Source of the DNA: Palsa-883 sp035486355 | GTDB lineage: Bacteria; Pseudomonadota; Alphaproteobacteria; Acetobacterales; Acetobacteraceae | Reading direction: 5' to 3' | NCBI GenBank assembly: GCA_035486355.1 | Contig: DATHNE010000009.1 | Location: forward strand, 48,723 to 112,722 | Length of the DNA stretch: 64,000 bases | Shown here: one piece after another, positions 1-8,337 of the stretch | Numbering within the stretch: position 1 is the first letter of the stretch | Layout of the letters: each line of letters opens with the position of its first letter | The notes under the pieces: generated by a model | The model's input: the letters and a program-made list of their open reading frames with translations, nothing else | Told to the model about the DNA's origin: nothing | Database searches by the model: none | Program-made: the position numbers and the translations under genes

Positions 1-272
1 CGATCAACGTTCTGGCGCTGATCATCGTCGGTGGCATGGGCAGCCTGCCGGGCGTGGTGCTGGGCTCGATCGCGCTGATCGGATTGCCGGAGCTACTACG
101 TGAGTTCGGCGAGTATCGGTATCTGTTCTACGGCGCGGCGCTGGTGATCATGATGCACCTGCGGCCCGAGGGCCTATGGCCGTCCGAGGCGCGGCAACGC
201 GAACTGCACAGCCGCGATGAGACGTTGGCGCTGGACGCCGGCAGCGATGCCGTGCCGGTGCAGGGGGACTGA
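1..272 (+). CDS. livM: Branched-chain amino-acid ABC transporter permease LivM, C-terminal part
   Basis: The 5' end lies outside the window; the reading frame enters at base 3. The visible ~89 residues are the end of a LivM-family inner-membrane permease: the first part (INVLALIIVGGMGSLPGVVLG) is the conserved cytoplasmic loop and following membrane segment of this family, where the GG-G-S--G-VLG pattern contacts the ATPase subunits. The tail (from about GLWPSEARQRELH) is hydrophilic and cytoplasmic. livG starts 3 bases downstream, so livM, livG and livF form one operon. Family members import branched-chain amino acids, urea or amides; the substrate cannot be told from this fragment. Confidence 0.9.
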   Translation, partial: INVLALIIVGGMGSLPGVVLGSIALIGLPELLREFGEYRYLFYGAALVIMMHLRPEGLWPSEARQRELHSRDETLALDAGSDAVPVQGD

Positions 273-275
273 CGC

Positions 276-1058
276 ATGGCCGATCCCCTGCTGCGATGCC
301 GCACCGTCACCATGCGCTTCGGCGGGCTGGTGGCACTGTCAGACGTTGATCTCGAGGTTGCCGAGGGCAGCATCCATTCCGTGATCGGCCCGAACGGCGC
401 GGGCAAGACGACGGTGTTCAACTGCATCACGCAGAACCTGATTCCCACCTCTGGCGAGGTGTGGTTCGCCGGGGCGCGGGTCGATGGACTGACGCCGGAT
501 CGTGTTGCCGCGGCGGGCATCAGCCGCACCTATCAGAACATCCGCCTGTTCCGGAACATCACCGCGATTGAAAACCTGCTGGTGGGCATGCACCTGCATC
601 TGCGGTCCACCTGGTGGGGCGCGGTGCTGGGCACCAAGCACACGCGCGACGACGAGAAGGCTGCGCATGACGAAGCCATGAAACTGCTGCAGTTCGTCGG
701 TCTGCGCGGCCGCGGGGATATGATGGCGCGCAATCTTGCCTACGGCGAGCAGCGGCGACTGGAAATTGGCCGCGCATTGGCGACCAAGCCGAAGCTGTTG
801 CTGCTGGACGAGCCGACGGCGGGCATGAACCCGACCGAGACCAGCGAGATGATGGAATTCATCCGCGAGGTGCGCACCCGGTTCGGCATCACCATCCTGC
901 TGATCGAGCATCAGATGCGCGTGGTGATGGCGATGTCTGATCGCGTCAGCGTGCTGGACCACGGGGTGAAGATTGCCGAAGGCCGCCCGGCCGAAGTGCA
1001 GGAGGATCCAGCGGTGATCGAGGCGTATCTCGGCAAACCGAAGCAGGCGGCGGCATAA
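276..1058 (+). CDS. livG: Branched-chain amino-acid ABC transporter ATP-binding protein LivG
   Basis: A 260-residue ABC ATPase of the LivG type, usual length for the family. Walker A is GPNGAGKT (about residues 38-45), the signature region reads NLAYGEQRRLEIGRALA (about 153-169), where LAYGEQR replaces LSGGQ as usual in LivG, and Walker B is LLLLDEPTAGMN. The C-terminal EGRPAEVQEDPAVIEAYLG stretch is the LivG/LptB-type tail. It begins 3 bases after livM and is followed 4 bases after its stop by livF; together they energise uptake through the LivHM permease. The substrate is unknown; amino acids, amides and urea are all known for this family. Confidence 0.95.
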   Translation: MADPLLRCRTVTMRFGGLVALSDVDLEVAEGSIHSVIGPNGAGKTTVFNCITQNLIPTSGEVWFAGARVDGLTPDRVAAAGISRTYQNIRLFRNITAIENLLVGMHLHLRSTWWGAVLGTKHTRDDEKAAHDEAMKLLQFVGLRGRGDMMARNLAYGEQRRLEIGRALATKPKLLLLDEPTAGMNPTETSEMMEFIREVRTRFGITILLIEHQMRVVMAMSDRVSVLDHGVKIAEGRPAEVQEDPAVIEAYLGKPKQAAA

Positions 1059-1062
1059 CACG

Positions 1063-1770
1063 ATGGCGTTGCTCGAGATCAACGACATCCACGTGTTCTA
1101 CGACAAGATCGAGGCGCTGAAGGGCATCTCGGTCAGCGTTGAGGACAAGCAGATTGTCACACTGGTTGGCGGCAATGGCGCCGGCAAGTCCACCACCTTG
1201 CGGGCGGTCAGCGGACTGCTGCATCCACGCCAGGGCGAGATCCGGTTCGACGGCAACTCATTGGCGGGATTGGGCGCGCATGACATCGCGGCGATCGGCG
1301 TGCGCCATGTGCCGGAGGGGCGGCGCGTGTTCGGCAAGCTGACGATTGCCGAAAATCTGGAAATGGGCGCGTTCACCCGCAACGATCGCGCCGAAATCGC
1401 CAGGGACCGCGAGCAGATGATGGAGCTGTTCCCGCGGCTGCGCGAGCGACTTAAGCAGTTGGCCGGCACGCTCTCGGGTGGTGAACAGCAGATGCTGGCG
1501 GCGGCACGCGCACTGATGGGACGGCCGCGCGTGCTGTTGATGGATGAGCCCAGCATGGGTCTCGCACCGATGTTGGTCGAACAGGTGTTCGAGACGATCA
1601 AGCGCATCAACGGACAGGGCGTGACGATTCTGTTGGTGGAACAGAATGCGCCGATGGCCCTGTCGATCGCCGACCACGGCTACGTCCTGGAAAGCGGCAA
1701 GATCGTGCTGGACGGTCCAGGAAAGGCTCTGTTGGACGACGAGCGCGTGAAGCGGGCCTATCTGGGGTAA
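1063..1770 (+). CDS. livF: Branched-chain amino-acid ABC transporter ATP-binding protein LivF
   Basis: A 235-residue ABC ATPase, the partner of LivG. Walker A is GGNGAGKST (about residues 36-44), the signature is LSGGEQQMLAAARALM and Walker B is VLLMDEPSMGLAP, which is typical of LivF (MDEPS-GL-P). The start ATG lies 4 bases after the livG stop. It is the last gene of the transporter operon: only 13 bases separate its stop from the convergent stop of the racemase gene on the other strand, so there is almost no room for a separate terminator. Confidence 0.95.
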   Translation: MALLEINDIHVFYDKIEALKGISVSVEDKQIVTLVGGNGAGKSTTLRAVSGLLHPRQGEIRFDGNSLAGLGAHDIAAIGVRHVPEGRRVFGKLTIAENLEMGAFTRNDRAEIARDREQMMELFPRLRERLKQLAGTLSGGEQQMLAAARALMGRPRVLLMDEPSMGLAPMLVEQVFETIKRINGQGVTILLVEQNAPMALSIADHGYVLESGKIVLDGPGKALLDDERVKRAYLG

Positions 1771-1783
1771 TGCTCCACGTGCC

Positions 1784-2551
1784 TCAGTACCGGAACAAAC
1801 TCCCTGCGTCCGGCACGACATCCTTCACGCCCGCCAGCCGTAGGCAGTGCCAAGCCATGGCGTGATCAGAGGACGTAACGGGGATACCGATATCTTTCTC
1901 CACGTCCGAAACGATTTCGCTTAGCCGCAAGCTGGTGCAGGAAACGAAGATGGCATCCAGCAACGTGCTGTGGGCCAGGGTGCGGATACCATCCGCGATT
2001 GATGCAGGCGCAATGCGCGCGGCATCACGATCGTCTTGCTTGTTGAACGTGCCGAACGCCGCGACCGTGGCACCCCGTTTGTCGAGATAGGCCCGCACGC
2101 CCGCGTTCACCTCGGCCGAGTAGGGGGTCAGCACACCGATCCGCTGCGCGCCCAATGCTTCAAATGCGGCGAATGCCGCGGTCACCGGTGTCGTGCAGGC
2201 GACGGCGGGGCGGGCGCGATGGATCTGGCGGAACACCTCGTCCTCGCCGAGCTCCATGCTGGCGGATGTGCAGCCAAAGGCCACAACATCAAGATCCACA
2301 CCTGGGAGGATCAGTTCGGTTGCCGGTGCGATCCGCTCACGCATCGCGCGTAACGTGGCCGGCGTCACATCATTGTCGTTCCACAGGCGGGACTCATACA
2401 GCGCGACACCGTCCTGCTGAACCAGGCGGCGGAATTCGTATTCCATGGTCTGATCCGTCGCCAGCACCAGCAGACCAATCGCGGCGCGATATGCGATGCC
2501 GCCATCCAGTTCGCAGGGCAGCACGCCCAGATCGACCATCGGCATGTCCAT
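1784..2551 (-). CDS. Asp/Glu racemase superfamily protein, EutA/maleate cis-trans isomerase-like
   Basis: A 255-residue cytoplasmic protein of the aspartate/glutamate racemase superfamily, closest in pattern to EutA of ectoine utilisation and to maleate isomerase/arylmalonate decarboxylase. The two catalytic-type cysteines are visible in VAFGCTSASM (about residue 94) and FVSCTSLRLSE (about residue 205); ATDQTMEYEFRRL near residue 32 is also family-typical. It starts 12 bases after the end of the D-amino-acid dehydrogenase gene on the same strand, so the two are probably cotranscribed and act on related amino or dicarboxylic acids. Whether it is a racemase, an isomerase or a decarboxylase cannot be decided by sequence. 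It converges with livF. Confidence 0.75.
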   Translation of the reverse strand: MDMPMVDLGVLPCELDGGIAYRAAIGLLVLATDQTMEYEFRRLVQQDGVALYESRLWNDNDVTPATLRAMRERIAPATELILPGVDLDVVAFGCTSASMELGEDEVFRQIHRARPAVACTTPVTAAFAAFEALGAQRIGVLTPYSAEVNAGVRAYLDKRGATVAAFGTFNKQDDRDAARIAPASIADGIRTLAHSTLLDAIFVSCTSLRLSEIVSDVEKDIGIPVTSSDHAMAWHCLRLAGVKDVVPDAGSLFRY

Positions 2552-2563
2552 ATTCGCCTCCCC

Positions 2564-3802
2564 TCAGGCCAGTCCTTCAACGGGAATCTCCGTCGTGCGG
2601 CCGGCAATCAAATCGGCCACCAACCGCGCCGAGCCGTGTGACATCGTCCAGCCAATATGGCCGTGCCCGGTATTGTACCACAAGTTCCGATGCCGCTTGC
2701 GGCCAATGATCGGCAGGTTATCCGGCGTCATCGGCCGCAACCCCGCCCACATTTCGGCGCGCGCGTAGTCAGCACCGTCCGGGTACAGCTCCCGCACCAC
2801 GCTGGTCATATGCGCGAAGTCCGCCGGTTTGTGGCGCGTGTCGTAGCCAGCAAACTCGGCCGTGGCCGTGACCCGAATACGGTCGCCAAACCGCGAGACC
2901 GCCACGAGGTTGTGTTCGTCCAGCACCGCCATCGTCGGCGGTGCGCGATGGTGACCGATCGGCATCGTCATCGAATAGCCCTTGATCGGGTGGATCGGCA
3001 GATCGACGCCAATCGGGCGTGACAGGAACGGACTCTGACAGCCTAATGCCAGCACATAGGCATCCGCGGTCAACACCCCCGCACTGGTGCGCACGCCGGT
3101 CACCGCATCACCCGCGGTTTCGATCGCCTGCACGGTCACGCCGGTCCGGATCGCAACGCCGCGGTCGCGGCATAGCGCGGCCAGCCCGCGCGTGAACATC
3201 GCGCAATCACCAGTCTCGTCGGTCGGGCACAGGATCCCGCCGGCGATCTTGTCGCCCGATGCCGCCAGCGCTGGCTCCTGCGCGAGGACCTGGGCGCGAT
3301 CCAGCACCTCGATCCGCTGGCCGTCCTCGGCCAGGAGTTGCATATGCGCGACGCCCGCCCCCAGCGCGGCGGCATCGCGATAGAAATACAGGATGCCACG
3401 CGTGTTGCGGTCGTAAGCGACCGCGTCGTCGGCCAGCGTCTGCTGCAACACACGTTGCGAATACACCGCGATCTGGTGCTTGCGCAGTGTGTTCGCGCGG
3501 GCGTGGGCCGATGTGCACTGCATCAGGAACTGCCAGCACCAGGTCCACAGGCGCGGGTCGAGCGACGGCTTGAATCGCAGCGCCTGGTCCTTCAGCACCA
3601 GCGACTTCAGCAGGATCCAGGGCGCGCGCGGCGATGACCACACAAAGGAGTGGCCGGGGGCAATCATCCCGGCGTTGCCGGCACTGGTATCGCTGGCCAC
3701 ATCGGCCAGCCGCTCCACCAGCACAACCTCGTGACCGTCGCGTTGCAACCGATAGGCCGTGGTGACGCCGACCACGCCTCCGCCCAACACCAGGACGCGC
3801 AT
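2564..3802 (-). CDS. dadA: D-amino-acid dehydrogenase (FAD-dependent, DadA family)
   Basis: A 412-residue FAD oxidoreductase that oxidatively deaminates D-amino acids to 2-oxoacids at the membrane and feeds electrons to the quinone pool. The N-terminus MRVLVLGGGVVGVTTAYRL is the dinucleotide-binding fold (GxGxxG), followed by GHEVVLVERL and SAGNAGMIAPGHSF; the C-terminal GLRPMTPDNLPIIGRKRHRN and NTGHGHIGWTMSHGSA motifs are diagnostic of DadA. The ATG at 3802 was chosen because GGAG lies about 9 bases upstream and the glycine-rich fold starts there; the frame stays open further upstream, but that extension has no family resemblance. It is the first gene of a pair with the EutA-like racemase. 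Confidence 0.9.
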   Translation of the reverse strand: MRVLVLGGGVVGVTTAYRLQRDGHEVVLVERLADVASDTSAGNAGMIAPGHSFVWSSPRAPWILLKSLVLKDQALRFKPSLDPRLWTWCWQFLMQCTSAHARANTLRKHQIAVYSQRVLQQTLADDAVAYDRNTRGILYFYRDAAALGAGVAHMQLLAEDGQRIEVLDRAQVLAQEPALAASGDKIAGGILCPTDETGDCAMFTRGLAALCRDRGVAIRTGVTVQAIETAGDAVTGVRTSAGVLTADAYVLALGCQSPFLSRPIGVDLPIHPIKGYSMTMPIGHHRAPPTMAVLDEHNLVAVSRFGDRIRVTATAEFAGYDTRHKPADFAHMTSVVRELYPDGADYARAEMWAGLRPMTPDNLPIIGRKRHRNLWYNTGHGHIGWTMSHGSARLVADLIAGRTTEIPVEGLA

Positions 3803-3962
3803 CACCGTGCTCCGTCTCGTTTCGGGAGAGTGTAACAAAGGGTGAGCGAGGCAGCCATGTGGCAAAAACCGCCTTGCGGTTGCCGTAATGCCGACCCTAG
3901 GTGTTTCATCAGGTATTCGCCGCCGGTCGTCCGGCGCCAACCGCGGAGCAGGCCCGTCACGG

Positions 3963-5198
3963 ATGGACGAGCGCGTGGACCGGACCAAGACCGAGACTCT
4001 CCCGCTGTCGCGCCCAGCGCCGCGACGGCGCTGGTTGTGGCTGGTGCTTCTGCTGCTGGTCGTGGGGATTGGCGGCGAGGTTCTGTACCATGCCCGCCAA
4101 GCACCGCAGCCGGCGGCAAAGGGTGGCGCGGGGGGCACCCCCCCGCAGCCGGTTGGCGCGGCGAGCGTCGATCAGGGCGACATCCGGGTGGTGCTGAACG
4201 AGCTGGGCACGGTCACGTCACTGGCCAACGTGACCGTCAAGACGCAGATCGGCGGGCAGTTGATGTCGGAAGGCTTCCAGGAAGGCCAACTGGTCAAGAA
4301 AGGCGACTTCCTGGCCCAGGTGGATGACCGTCCGTACCAGGTCGCTCTGGAGAAGGATCAGGGGCAGCTTGCCCATGATCAGGGGCTGCTCGACCAGGCA
4401 CAGTCCGATCTGAAGCGGTTCGAAACGCTGGGCCGCCAGGACTCGATCGCGCAGCAACAGGTCTCCGATCAGCGGTATTTGGTCCAGCAATTCCAAGGCA
4501 CGGTGAAGGCCGATCAGGGTGTCATCGACAACGACAAGCTGAATATCGCGTATTGCCACATCGTCTCGCCGGTGACCGGCCGCGTGGGTTTGCGGCAAGT
4601 CGATCCGGGCAACTACGTGCAGACCTCGGACACCACCGGCATCGTGATCGTAACCCAGTTGGATCCGATCTCGGTGATCTTCACGGTGGCGCAGGACAAT
4701 CTGCCGGACATCATGCAACGGCTGGGCACCGGGGCGACACTGTCAGTTGATGCCTACGATCGCACCAATTCCACGAAGTTGGCATCGGGCCAGGTGATTG
4801 CGGTGGATAACCAGATCAATACCACTACTGGCACGATCAACATGCGTGCCAGCTTTGACAATCCAAAGAATGTTCTGTTCCCAAGCCAATTTGTCAACGC
4901 GCGATTGCTGGTTGACACACTGCACAATGTGACACGCGTGCCGGTGGCCGCCGTACAGCAGGGTGCGCCCGGCGCATTCGTGTATGTCATCAACGCCAAT
5001 AACACGGTCTCGGTGAAGCCGATCAAAGTGGGCCCTACCGATGGGCCGTTGGAACAGGTGATTTCGGGTCTAACGCCTGGCGAGCGTGTGGTGACCGACG
5101 GAACGGACCGGCTGCGTGATGGCGCCAAGGTGACCGTGCCGGCTGCGAAGGGATCAGCCGCGCCGACCGGACAACACGCCGCACCGCCGGCCAAATGA
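3963..5198 (+). CDS. mdtA: RND efflux periplasmic adaptor (MdtA-like membrane fusion protein)
   Basis: A ~411-residue HlyD-family adaptor. After a short basic cytoplasmic stretch there is one N-terminal membrane anchor (RRRWLWLVLLLLVVGIGGEV), then the lipoyl/barrel-sandwich halves (GDIRVVLNELGTVTSLANVT; VKTQIGGQL) around a long alpha-hairpin (QVALEKDQGQLAHDQGLLDQ onward), a beta-barrel domain with SPVTGRVGLRQVDPGNYV, and a Lys/Pro/Ala-rich tail. It links the inner-membrane pumps to the outer-membrane channel. The frame is open back to 3888; ATG 3963 was preferred because the anchor then lies at a normal distance from the start, but no strong ribosome binding site supports any start. First gene of a four-gene efflux operon. 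Confidence 0.88.
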   Translation: MDERVDRTKTETLPLSRPAPRRRWLWLVLLLLVVGIGGEVLYHARQAPQPAAKGGAGGTPPQPVGAASVDQGDIRVVLNELGTVTSLANVTVKTQIGGQLMSEGFQEGQLVKKGDFLAQVDDRPYQVALEKDQGQLAHDQGLLDQAQSDLKRFETLGRQDSIAQQQVSDQRYLVQQFQGTVKADQGVIDNDKLNIAYCHIVSPVTGRVGLRQVDPGNYVQTSDTTGIVIVTQLDPISVIFTVAQDNLPDIMQRLGTGATLSVDAYDRTNSTKLASGQVIAVDNQINTTTGTINMRASFDNPKNVLFPSQFVNARLLVDTLHNVTRVPVAAVQQGAPGAFVYVINANNTVSVKPIKVGPTDGPLEQVISGLTPGERVVTDGTDRLRDGAKVTVPAAKGSAAPTGQHAAPPAK

Positions 5199-5220
5199 TA
5201 CGCCGTGCCCTGGCGCCACC

Positions 5221-8200
5221 ATGAACCCGTCGCGCATCTTTATCGAGCGTCCGGTCGGCACATCCCTGCTGATGGCAGCGATCCTGTTGGCCGGGATGGT
5301 GGGCTTCCTGTTCCTGCCGGTCTCGGCGCTACCCGAGGTGGATTACCCGACGATCCAGGTACAGACCTTCTATCCAGGTGCCAGCCCGGAGGTGATGACA
5401 TCATCGGTCACCGCCCCGCTTGAGGTGCAGTTCGGCCAGATGCCGAGCCTGAACCAGATGTTCTCCACGAGTTCGGCCGGGGCCTCCGTCATCACCCTTC
5501 AGTTTGGGCTCGATATCAGTCTGGACGTGGCAGAGCAGCAAGTGCAGGCGGCGATCAACGCGGCGGGCAATCTGCTGCCTTCTGACCTGCCGGCACCGCC
5601 CATCTACGCCAAGGTCAATCCAGCGGACGCGCCGATCCTGACCTTGTCACTGACGTCGAAGACACTGCCTCTCACGCAGGTCGAGGAGATTGGCGAAACA
5701 CGACTGGCGCAGCGGATCTCGCAGCAGCCTGGCGTGGGGCTGGTGAGCATTGGCGGTGGGCAGCGGCCGGCTGTGCGTGTCCAGATCAATCCGCGGGCGA
5801 TGGCAGCGAATGGCCTCAATATCGACGATCTGCGCACCACGCTCGGCAACGCCAACGTCAATATCCCGAAGGGCGGGTTCGATGGCCCGGCCCAGGCGAC
5901 CTCCATCAATGCCAATGACCAGATCAGCAGCGCACAGCAGTATGCCGATCTGGTGATCGCCTACCGTAACGGTGCGCCCGTGTATCTGCGTGACGTGGCA
6001 ACGGTGGTCCAAGGCGCGGAGAACACCAAGCTCGCAGCCTGGGCCAACACCACACCGGCAGTGATCCTGAATGTCCAGCGCCAACCGGGCGCCAACGTCA
6101 TCGACGTGGTGGACAACATCAAACGCCTGCTGCCGCAGTTGCAGGTGGGGCTGCCGCCGGCCCTGGACGTCAATGTGCTGACCGATCGCACCACCACGAT
6201 CCGCGCCTCCGTCACCGATGTGGAGTTCGAGCTTGGACTGGCGATCGCATTGGTGGTCGCGGTGATCTACCTGTTCCTGCGCAATCTGCCGGCGACCATT
6301 ATCCCGAGCCTCTCGGTGCCGTTGTCCCTGGTCGGTACCTTTGGGGTGATGTATCTGCTCGGGTTCAGCCTGGACAATTTGTCGCTGATGGCACTGACCA
6401 TCTCCACCGGCTTCGTGGTGGATGATGCGATCGTGATGATCGAGAACATCGCCCGCCATATCGAAGAGGGCGAGAGCCCAATGGCGGCTGCGATGAAAGG
6501 CGCTGGGCAGATCGGCTTCACCATCATTTCGCTGACGGTCTCGCTGATCGCGGTGCTGATTCCACTGCTGTTCATGGGCGACGTCGTGGGGCGGCTGTTC
6601 CACGAATTCGCCATCACGCTGTCCGTGACAATCGTCATCTCCGCGGTCGTGTCGCTGACGCTGGTGCCGATGATGTGTGCGCGGATCGTGCGGCACCGTC
6701 CGGACGCCGAGCGCAATCGGTTTGATCTTGCCGCTGAGCGCGGGTTCAACTGGGTGATCCATCACTATGACCGTGCGCTGAATGTCGTGCTGGATCACCA
6801 GCCACTGACATTGCTCGTCGCTCTGGTCACACTGGTGGTGACGGTGGCGCTCTACGTCGTCGCGCCGAAAGGCTTCTTCCCGGTGCAAGACACCGGGGTG
6901 ATCCAGGGGATCTCGGTCGCCGCACAGTCCAGTTCGTTCGCGACGATGAGCGAGCGGCAAGAGACACTGGCGGCGGCGATCCTGAAGGATCCGGATGTGG
7001 TCAGCCTGACATCGTTCATTGGTGTCGATGGCACCAACGTGACGCTGAACACCGGGCGCTACCTGATCAACCTGCGCCCGCGCGATGATCGCACATTGAA
7101 CGCGACCGGGATCATCCGCCGGCTGCAGCAGGAGGTCGCGAATGTCCCGGGCGTCACGCTGTATCTGCAGCCCGTGCAGGACCTGACAATCGACGCCGCC
7201 ATCAGCCGCACGCAGTACCAGTTCGTGCTGGAAAACCCGAACCTGTCGGCGTTCGACACCTGGGTGCCCAAGCTGGTGGATCAGTTGCGTGAGGCACCCG
7301 CGCTGAGCAACGTGGCAAGCGACCTTGAACAGCAGGGATTGACCGTCAACCTGGTGATTGATCGTTCCACGGCCGCGCGCTTTGGGATCACACCGGCAAC
7401 GGTTGACAATGCCTTGTACGACCTGTTCGGGCAGCGCATCATCTCCACGATCTACACGCAATCGAACCAATATCGCGTGATCATGGAGGCCGCACCGCGC
7501 CAGCAGGATTCGCTGGCAGGATTGAATGCGATATATCTGCCCACCTCCCTCACCACCACCGGGCAGGTGCCGCTGTCGGCGATCGTGCATGTCGAGCAGC
7601 AGGCGGGACCGCTGGCGATTAGTCATTTGGGCCAGTTCCCGGCCACGACGATTTCATTCGACACCGCGCCTGGCGTTTCCCTTGGCGCGGCGGTGACAGC
7701 CGTGCGCCAAGCGGAGCAAGACATCCATCTACCCAACAGCTTCATCACTGCATTCCAGGGTGCCGCGGCAGCACTGGAAACCTCGCTCGGCAACGAGCTG
7801 TTTCTGGTGCTGGCCGCGATCGTCACTGTGTACATCGTGCTTGGCGTCCTGTACGAGAGTTTCATCCACCCGTTGACCATCCTTTCCACGCTGCCATCTG
7901 CGGGTGTCGGTGCATTGGTCGCACTGCTGCTGGCGGGCGACGATATCGACGTGATCTCGATCATCGGCATCATCCTGCTGATCGGCATCGTGAAGAAGAA
8001 CGCGATCATGATGATCGACTTCGCGATCGCCGCTGAGCGTGACGAAGGCAAACCGCCGCGCGAGGCGATTCACCAGGCGTGCTTGCTGCGCTTCCGTCCG
8101 ATCATGATGACGACCATGGCCGCGCTGTTGGGCGCCTTGCCCCTGATGCTCGGCCAAGGCACTGGCTCCGAACTGCGCCGCCCGTTGGGCGTGGCGATCG

Positions 8201-8337
8201 TCGGGGGATTGATCTTCAGCCAGGTGCTGACGTTGTTCACCACGCCTGTCATCTATCTGATGTTCGATCGGCTGGTAACGCGCGTGCGCGGCCGACGCGA
8301 AGGCGGACAGCTCGCTGATGACGGGTTGGCGCCGTGA
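5221..8337 (+). CDS. mdtB: RND multidrug efflux transporter, MdtB-like
   Basis: A 1038-residue HAE-1 family proton/drug antiporter, close to the 1040 residues of E. coli MdtB. The N-terminus IFIERPVGTSLLMAAILLAG is typical, twelve membrane segments are expected, and the proton-relay pair is visible in STGFVVDDAIVMIENI (Asp-Asp in TM4). The conserved NAIMMIDFAIAAER follows TM10. LGVLYESFIHPLTILSTLPS and RFRPIMMTTMAALLGALPLM are family signatures. It starts 22 bases after the adaptor gene and overlaps the next pump gene by 4 bases (GTGA). Having two different RND pumps in tandem behind one adaptor is the hallmark of the MdtABC type, whose pumps work as a mixed B2C trimer. Confidence 0.93.
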   Translation: MNPSRIFIERPVGTSLLMAAILLAGMVGFLFLPVSALPEVDYPTIQVQTFYPGASPEVMTSSVTAPLEVQFGQMPSLNQMFSTSSAGASVITLQFGLDISLDVAEQQVQAAINAAGNLLPSDLPAPPIYAKVNPADAPILTLSLTSKTLPLTQVEEIGETRLAQRISQQPGVGLVSIGGGQRPAVRVQINPRAMAANGLNIDDLRTTLGNANVNIPKGGFDGPAQATSINANDQISSAQQYADLVIAYRNGAPVYLRDVATVVQGAENTKLAAWANTTPAVILNVQRQPGANVIDVVDNIKRLLPQLQVGLPPALDVNVLTDRTTTIRASVTDVEFELGLAIALVVAVIYLFLRNLPATIIPSLSVPLSLVGTFGVMYLLGFSLDNLSLMALTISTGFVVDDAIVMIENIARHIEEGESPMAAAMKGAGQIGFTIISLTVSLIAVLIPLLFMGDVVGRLFHEFAITLSVTIVISAVVSLTLVPMMCARIVRHRPDAERNRFDLAAERGFNWVIHHYDRALNVVLDHQPLTLLVALVTLVVTVALYVVAPKGFFPVQDTGVIQGISVAAQSSSFATMSERQETLAAAILKDPDVVSLTSFIGVDGTNVTLNTGRYLINLRPRDDRTLNATGIIRRLQQEVANVPGVTLYLQPVQDLTIDAAISRTQYQFVLENPNLSAFDTWVPKLVDQLREAPALSNVASDLEQQGLTVNLVIDRSTAARFGITPATVDNALYDLFGQRIISTIYTQSNQYRVIMEAAPRQQDSLAGLNAIYLPTSLTTTGQVPLSAIVHVEQQAGPLAISHLGQFPATTISFDTAPGVSLGAAVTAVRQAEQDIHLPNSFITAFQGAAAALETSLGNELFLVLAAIVTVYIVLGVLYESFIHPLTILSTLPSAGVGALVALLLAGDDIDVISIIGIILLIGIVKKNAIMMIDFAIAAERDEGKPPREAIHQACLLRFRPIMMTTMAALLGALPLMLGQGTGSELRRPLGVAIVGGLIFSQVLTLFTTPVIYLMFDRLVTRVRGRREGGQLADDGLAP

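Noticed and set aside
5647..7626. 659-codon open frame on the minus strand opposite mdtB
   Set aside because: Antisense shadow of a strongly biased coding sequence; a full-length RND pump is encoded on the other strand.
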